NCBI GenBank assembly: GCA_020205615.1
Contig: CM035152.1
Coordinates: 117,402,043 to 117,466,042 of the forward strand
Length of the DNA: 64,000 nucleotides
Direction: 5' to 3'
DNA from: Panax quinquefolius
Taxonomy: Eukaryota > Streptophyta > Magnoliopsida > Apiales > Araliaceae
The translations under genes and the position numbers were made by a program. Under the pieces are notes generated by a model. It was given only the letters and a program-made list of their open reading frames with translations. It searched no databases and had not been told where the DNA came from. Positions 59,226 to 64,000 of the stretch are shown piece by piece. Within the stretch, counting starts at the first letter, position 1, and every line of letters begins with the position of its first letter.

Positions 59226-59960
59226 GAGATATACGTGGATGAAATCCTTGTCAAACCCCGAAGGGAAGAAGACCACTTAGACCATCTCAAAAAGCTTTTC
59301 AACAGGTTGCATAAGTACAACTTGAAGTTAAATCCAGCCAAGTGTGCCTTTGGCGTTAAATCAGGCAAGTTGCTAGGTTTCTTAGTCAGCCACAAAGGGA
59401 TTGAGCTGGATCCCACCAAAATCCAGGCCATCAGTGAAATTCCCATTCCTTAGATAGAGAAGGAAATACGAGGATTTTTTGGAAGAATAAACTTCATTAG
59501 CAGGTTCATTTCTCAACTCACAGTAACCTGTGAGCCTATCTTCAAGTTGTCAAAGAAGAACTCCTCCATGAAATGGAACGATGACTGTCAAAAAGCCTTC
59601 CTTACAATCAAAGAGCAGTTGGTTAACGCTCCTGTTTTGGTGCCACCAAGGGATTATGTTCCCCTGTTCATGTACCTTTCCATTAATGATAATGCCATGG
59701 GCTGCATGCTGGGACAGAAAGACCATAGAGGCCAAGAGTGAGCTATCTACTACCTCAACAAAAGATTCAGCAGCAGTGAACATAAGTACACTCTGATTGA
59801 GAAGACTTGTTGTGCTTTAACATGAGCTTCCATGAGGTTACAATATTACCTCCATGGTCACACAACCCATCTCATATCCCGCGTGGATCCACTTAAGTAC
59901 GTGTTCAGTAAACCTATATTGAATTGTCGGCTGTCTTGATGGCAGTTGATCCTATAACAA
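59226..59960 (+). pseudogene. pol: Tat RT catalytic box, thumb and first RNase H (copy B)
   Basis: It opens with YVDE at 59232-59243, where copy A still has YVDD, so the second catalytic aspartate is lost. FGVKSGKLLGFLVSHKGIEL and FFGRINFISRFI follow, then RNase H (LSINDNAMGCMLGQKD, YYLNKRFSSSEHKYTLIEK). Stops include TGA at about 59739, where copy A has CGA, and TGA near 59824, where A has TGG. Confidence 0.9.
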
Positions 59961-60610
59961 TTTGACATCGTCTATGTGATGCAAAAGTCCATTAAGGGTC
60001 AAGGAATTGCAGATCAACTGGCCGCCGCTCCTGTAGGGGATTTCAAACCCTTGGAAACATACTTCCCCAATGAAGGGGTAATGATAGTTCAGCAACACCA
60101 TCAGTACAATGCATGCCGTACGTGGAAAATGTATTTTGATGGAGCTATTAACATGGAAGGTTCTGGAGCTGGAGAAGTTCTTGTATCCGGTACGGGGGAG
60201 CAGTATCCCGTCGGTGTTAAATTACAGTTTGTCAACACCAACAACATAATTAAGTATGAAGGCTATATCATGGGACTCAAACTTTCCCAATCAATGGGTA
60301 TCGGCGGTTATCTGTCTTTGGGGATTTAGAATTGGTAATCAGATAGACCACAGGAATTTATCACACAAAAGAACTACATTTGTTGCCTTACCATCAGAAA
60401 GTTTTACAGATGGCTTCGGAGTTCAAAGAAATAAACTTCCTCCATATTCCTTGGAATAGGAATGATTTTGCAGATACGCTAGCAACTTTGGCCTCCTTGA
60501 TCCACTTATCTGATAAGGAAAACATGCTAAGCATCCCATTTGCCCTACAAAAGGCTCCAGCCTATGGGAATTATATTGGAGAAGTATCAGATGAGCTAAC
60601 TCCCATCTAA
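59961..60610 (+). pseudogene. pol: Second RNase H and linker (copy B)
   Basis: It reads KMYFDGAINMEGSGAGEVLV, then IKYEGYIMGLKLSQSMG. After a frameshift near 60305 it reads SVFGDLELVIRQ, in which the DSE of the active motif has become DLE. The linker (60380-60610) matches 1166-1477 of copy A. Archaeal-type RNase H in the Tat arrangement. Confidence 0.85.
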
Positions 60611-61862
60611 CACCCTTGGTATCAGCACATCAAGGAGCACTTACGAGATAGATCTACACCCGCTGAGGCGAGCCCGATTGAAAGAAGGCGGATCCATCGA
60701 CTGGCTATGAAATTCTACCTAAGCGAAGATGCACTCTACAAAAGAGATGCAAGAATATGTCTCCTCAGATGTCTAGACAAGGACCAAGCTCAGAGGCTCA
60801 TGAATGAAATCCATGGTGGAGTATGTGGCCCACACATGAGTGGCCCCCTACTTTTTAAAAAGATCCTCAGAATAGGGCATTACTGGCTCTCGCTTAAATT
60901 TGACTGCGATGATCACGTCAAGAGATGCTATCAATGTCAAATTCATGGGAATGCTATCCAAGCCCCTCCGAGGGAACTTCAGAATATGAGTTCACCTTGG
61001 CCCTTCTCAATGTGGGGAATGGACGTGATCGAGCCCATCGAGCCCAAAACAAGTAATGGGCATCAGTTTATCTTCACCATGATCAACTACTTCACCAAAT
61101 GGGTATAAATAGCCTCCTTCCCTAGGGTTACCAAAGAGGTCATCATTTTTTCATCAGAAATAATGTCATTTGTCAATATGGACAACCAGAGGTGATTGTA
61201 TCAGACAATGCTAAGAACCTCAACAACAAAATGATGAAGGAGTTGTGCAGTAAATTCCACATCAAACACCTTAACTCCGTCATCTACCGTCCAAAGATGA
61301 ATGGTGCTGATGAAGCGGCTAATAAGAACATCAAGAAGATCATGAAAAAGATGTCCGCCAATCACAATGGATGGCTTGACCTCTTTCCTCTGACTCTATT
61401 AGCCTATAGAACTTCAATGCGTACTTCCACTAGGGCAACCCCCTACTCATTGACCTATGGGATGGAAGCAGTGCTCCCCATAGAGGTGGAAATGGAATCC
61501 CTCAAAGTGTTGATTGACGCTCAGCTGGATGAGGGCCAATGGTTACAAGACAGATATCACTAATTATCTCTAATAGACGAACGACGAAGTGATGCTATCT
61601 TCCATGGTCAGTTATATCAACAAAGGATCACTAGATCCTACAATAGGAAAGTCTAACTACGATAGTTTAAACAACATGACTTGGTTTGAAGAAGATCATT
61701 GACAACAAAGACTAGGCAAAGGGAAATTTCGCTCCAAACTAGGAAGGCCCGTTTATTATCAAGGAGGTATTGACAAGAGGTGCTCTCAGATTACAGGAAA
61801 TGGATGGCGACGAATTTCCACAGCTCATCAACTCAGACACTGTTAAAAAATACTATGTTTGA
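60611..61862 (+). pseudogene. pol: Tat integrase (copy B)
   Basis: The H2C2 zinc domain (IHGGVCGPHMSG, RCYQCQIHGN) is followed by the core with D at 61022 (GMDVIE), D at 61204 (SDNAKNLNN) and E at 61312 (NGADEAANKN), again 35 residues apart. A TAA at 61106 (GAA in copy A), a frameshift near 61150 and further stops at 61561 and 61654 break it. It ends at a TGA at 61860-61862. Confidence 0.9.
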
Positions 61863-62183
61863 AGTTACCATCAAGCAAACATCCTGGTTTTGGATCACCA
61901 GATCACTAGTCATTTCATGTTTTCTAATCCTTATTACACACAACCCTTTCTTCATACCCATTTGCCCCATCAGGGAAACACACTCATACAATTTCGGTTA
62001 TCCCACCAGGGATTGAACCTTTCACACCCGCAGTTTTGTCGAACTACGGATAAGATATTTCACACCTGCAGTTTGTCTTGAACATGGGATCAAACTTTTT
62101 TGGCTGCAAATTATCCTAAACATGGGGCGAACTACGTTGACCTGATCTCTCCGATACATAGGAGTACGTAGGCAACCATTTTA
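61863..62183 (+). repeat. Tat 3' region of copy B, start of hairpin modules
   Basis: It matches 2650-3065 of copy A, including CACCTGCAGTTTGTC units and one GATCTCTCC-ATAGGAGTACGTAGG module near 62145. It is cut at 62184 by LTR F. Confidence 0.75.
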
Positions 62184-64000
62184 TGTAAGACCCCAGCTTT
62201 TATAAATAAAGATGAATTTTCTGTAAATATTATTTTTGAATATTATGGAATAAATTTGATATAATGTTATAGTTGTGGGTAATATTTATAAATTTTACAA
62301 AGTAAGCAAGTTGTTATAAAATATTCGTTTGGTCGGGGAATATTCTTTTTATCGGGGAATATTCGTGCAGACGACTACGATCATTAGTGAACCCCATGGC
62401 GAAAGTATTGTCGTAGTTAGAAAAAGCGACAAAATTATCTTTATATAAAAATAACTACGGCGGAGGTATTCTACCGTTAAAAAGCTGTTGAACTACCCAA
62501 TGGTAAAAATACGATGAATACATTAGGTTGCATAAGTAGCACACGGTATTGATTATTGATGCTTACGTGAGAAGTCACTTAGCTATACTCAATTATTACT
62601 ACAATAATCACGTGTGCATCATATCTCTTATATTATTGATTCAATTATTGTCACAATTATCATCTGTATAATATGTTATATTATTAATTGAGACGACAAG
62701 TTATAAATGATTAATAATTGTTGAAAGATTAAAATGTGTTGATTAAAAATAAAATAATTTGTGGTAATATTTATTCAATCCTTGATGTATATAAAGAGTC
62801 TCATTATGAGACGTTTGTGGTAAGTTTGATTATTTTATGGGGGGCCCATAGGTATCATCTAAGAGTCTCTTCCGTCAATAGTAATTACCTTTGTGAATAG
62901 TAATTACCTTTGTGAATAGTAATTACCTTCGTCAATAGTATTTACCTTCGTCAATAGTAATTACCTTCGTCAATAGTAATTACCTTCGTCAATAGTATTT
63001 ACCTTCATCAATAGTAATTACCTTCTTCAATAGTATTTACCTTCGTCAATAGTAATTACCTTCGTCGATAGTAATTACCCTTTCGCAAATAGTAGTTGTC
63101 CCTTCAATATTACCAACGAGCTTAAGCGCCTCTTGATTGTTCCAAAGGTTAATTACCCCTTCGCAAATAGTAGTTGTCTCTTCAATATTACCAATAGTCA
63201 TTTTGACCCTTCGTTAAGACCAAGAGCCACCCTCAGTTTTTCTATAAATAGAAAGCTCATTCCTTCATTATTTCTTACTTAATTCATTGAAACTCTAGAG
63301 AGAAAACTATAGAGAGAAAGAAGAAAAGTATTCTTACTTCACTTTTCCAATATTCAGTTCTTCTAAGGTAGGGAATATTATTTGTTGTACCCGTAAGGTG
63401 TGTTATTCTTTCTTATTCATGAAGAGAACTGTTGTTATTCCATTTCTTATTATTCTGTTGGAATAACTTTGTATCATGCATGATCTACCCTATACTTGGT
63501 GACATTCTTCTATTATTCATTTGGAACATCCCATCATGTGTTTTACACCGGACTGGTTCCGCCTTTATTATTATTCTGTTGGAATATCACATGCGTCGTG
63601 TGTTTTACACGGACACAGTTTCCATTTTTATTATTCCGCTTTATTATTACGCCGGAATATCCTCGTCATGCATCTTATACTGGACTGGACCGGTTCCATC
63701 ATTTATTATTCCCCATTTATTATTCTGTTGAACATCCTGCTTGGTGTGAATTTCACCGACCGTTCCGTTATTATTATTCTGTTGGAATAACTCGCCTTGT
63801 CTGCGCCTATCGCATGCACGGTGATTTCTTTTGTTATTCCATTCTTTATTATACCCAGTTGGTTAAAACTTTGACTTCTATACTCCATGAAATTAGTAGA
63901 ATATCCTTGATATTTGCGTTTCATCCAGTATCTTTTCATGGAAATATTCTTCTGATCATTCTTGAATTTTACTCTACAAAACAATGATCATGTTGACAAT
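62184..64000 (+). mobile_element. F: C-family LTR, truncated by the window end
   Basis: It starts TGTAAGACCCCAG, in the opposite orientation to element C and homologous to the reverse of its LTR. About 1.8 of an expected 2.8 kb is present. TATA box at 63242-63251. The minisatellite (62871-63080) lies upstream of the TATA box and the ~75-bp array (63425-63850) downstream, the same order as in C. Whether it is solo or the 5' LTR of a full element cannot be seen. ORFs at 63432-63987 are translations of the array. Confidence 0.88.
62871..63080 (+). repeat. 19-bp minisatellite in LTR F
   Basis: About 11 units of the TTACCTTCGTCAATAGTAA type (reverse of the C array). It has fewer units and a different variant order from the two C LTRs. 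Confidence 0.88.

Noticed and set aside
63432..63987. Overlapping ORFs of 89-163 codons at the window end
   Set aside because: Three frames are open together because the ~75-bp LTR array is poor in stops. The homologous stretches in C (29857-30198, 36242-36457) behave the same way.

Overview
This is nuclear DNA of a flowering plant, probably a eudicot with a repeat-rich genome. It is AT-rich and crowded with plant-type Ty3/Gypsy LTR retrotransposons (Tat and Athila lineages), non-autonomous LTR elements, solo LTRs, a Tourist-like MITE and a gene-capturing Mutator-like element. No complete host gene is visible. The only host coding material is two exon-like fragments carried by the Mutator-like element. 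The species cannot be named from the sequence.

The oldest layer is a pair of Tat-lineage elements on the + strand. Copy A starts mid reverse transcriptase at base 1 and runs through RNase H, a second RNase H and integrase (to 2649). A hairpin-rich 3' region and a long antisense ORF follow. Copy B has a primer binding site at 50501, gag, protease, G-patch, RT, two RNase H domains and integrase (to 61862). One LTR (about 42674-50498, itself interrupted) lies between a polypurine tract on the A side and the primer site on the B side, so A and B look like a tandem LTR-internal-LTR-internal array.

Later insertions split these copies, most with readable target-site duplications. (1) Athila, 5469-27074, minus strand, TSD ACAGT, sits inside A's antisense ORF. 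(2) A 9.8 kb non-autonomous element with 4 kb LTRs, here called N1, 14834-24657, sits inside the Athila gag. (3) A Tourist-like MITE, 27322-28063, TSD TAA. (4) Element C, 28875-38075, minus, TSD AGAAT. (5) Element D, 38309-42428, minus, TSD AATGC/ATTGC. (6) A solo LTR related to C, called E, 42923-45709, TSD TTATA. (7) A Pack-MULE-like element, 46257-49036, with a C-terminal HOS15-like WD40 fragment and a second host fragment. (8) A solo LTR, called G, 55831-59225, TSD GAGAT, splits the RT of copy B just before its catalytic box. (9) A C-family LTR, called F, starts at 62184 and runs off the window.

The strongest unusual signal lies in N1 and D. Their LTRs differ greatly in length, yet they share a colinear non-coding internal domain of about 1.8 kb. 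Next to their primer binding sites both carry a ladder of small perfect hairpins whose sequences differ although the pairing is kept. That pattern would fit a structured leader RNA. All coding regions are decayed, and comparing A with B shows that many stops are C-to-T or G-to-A changes.
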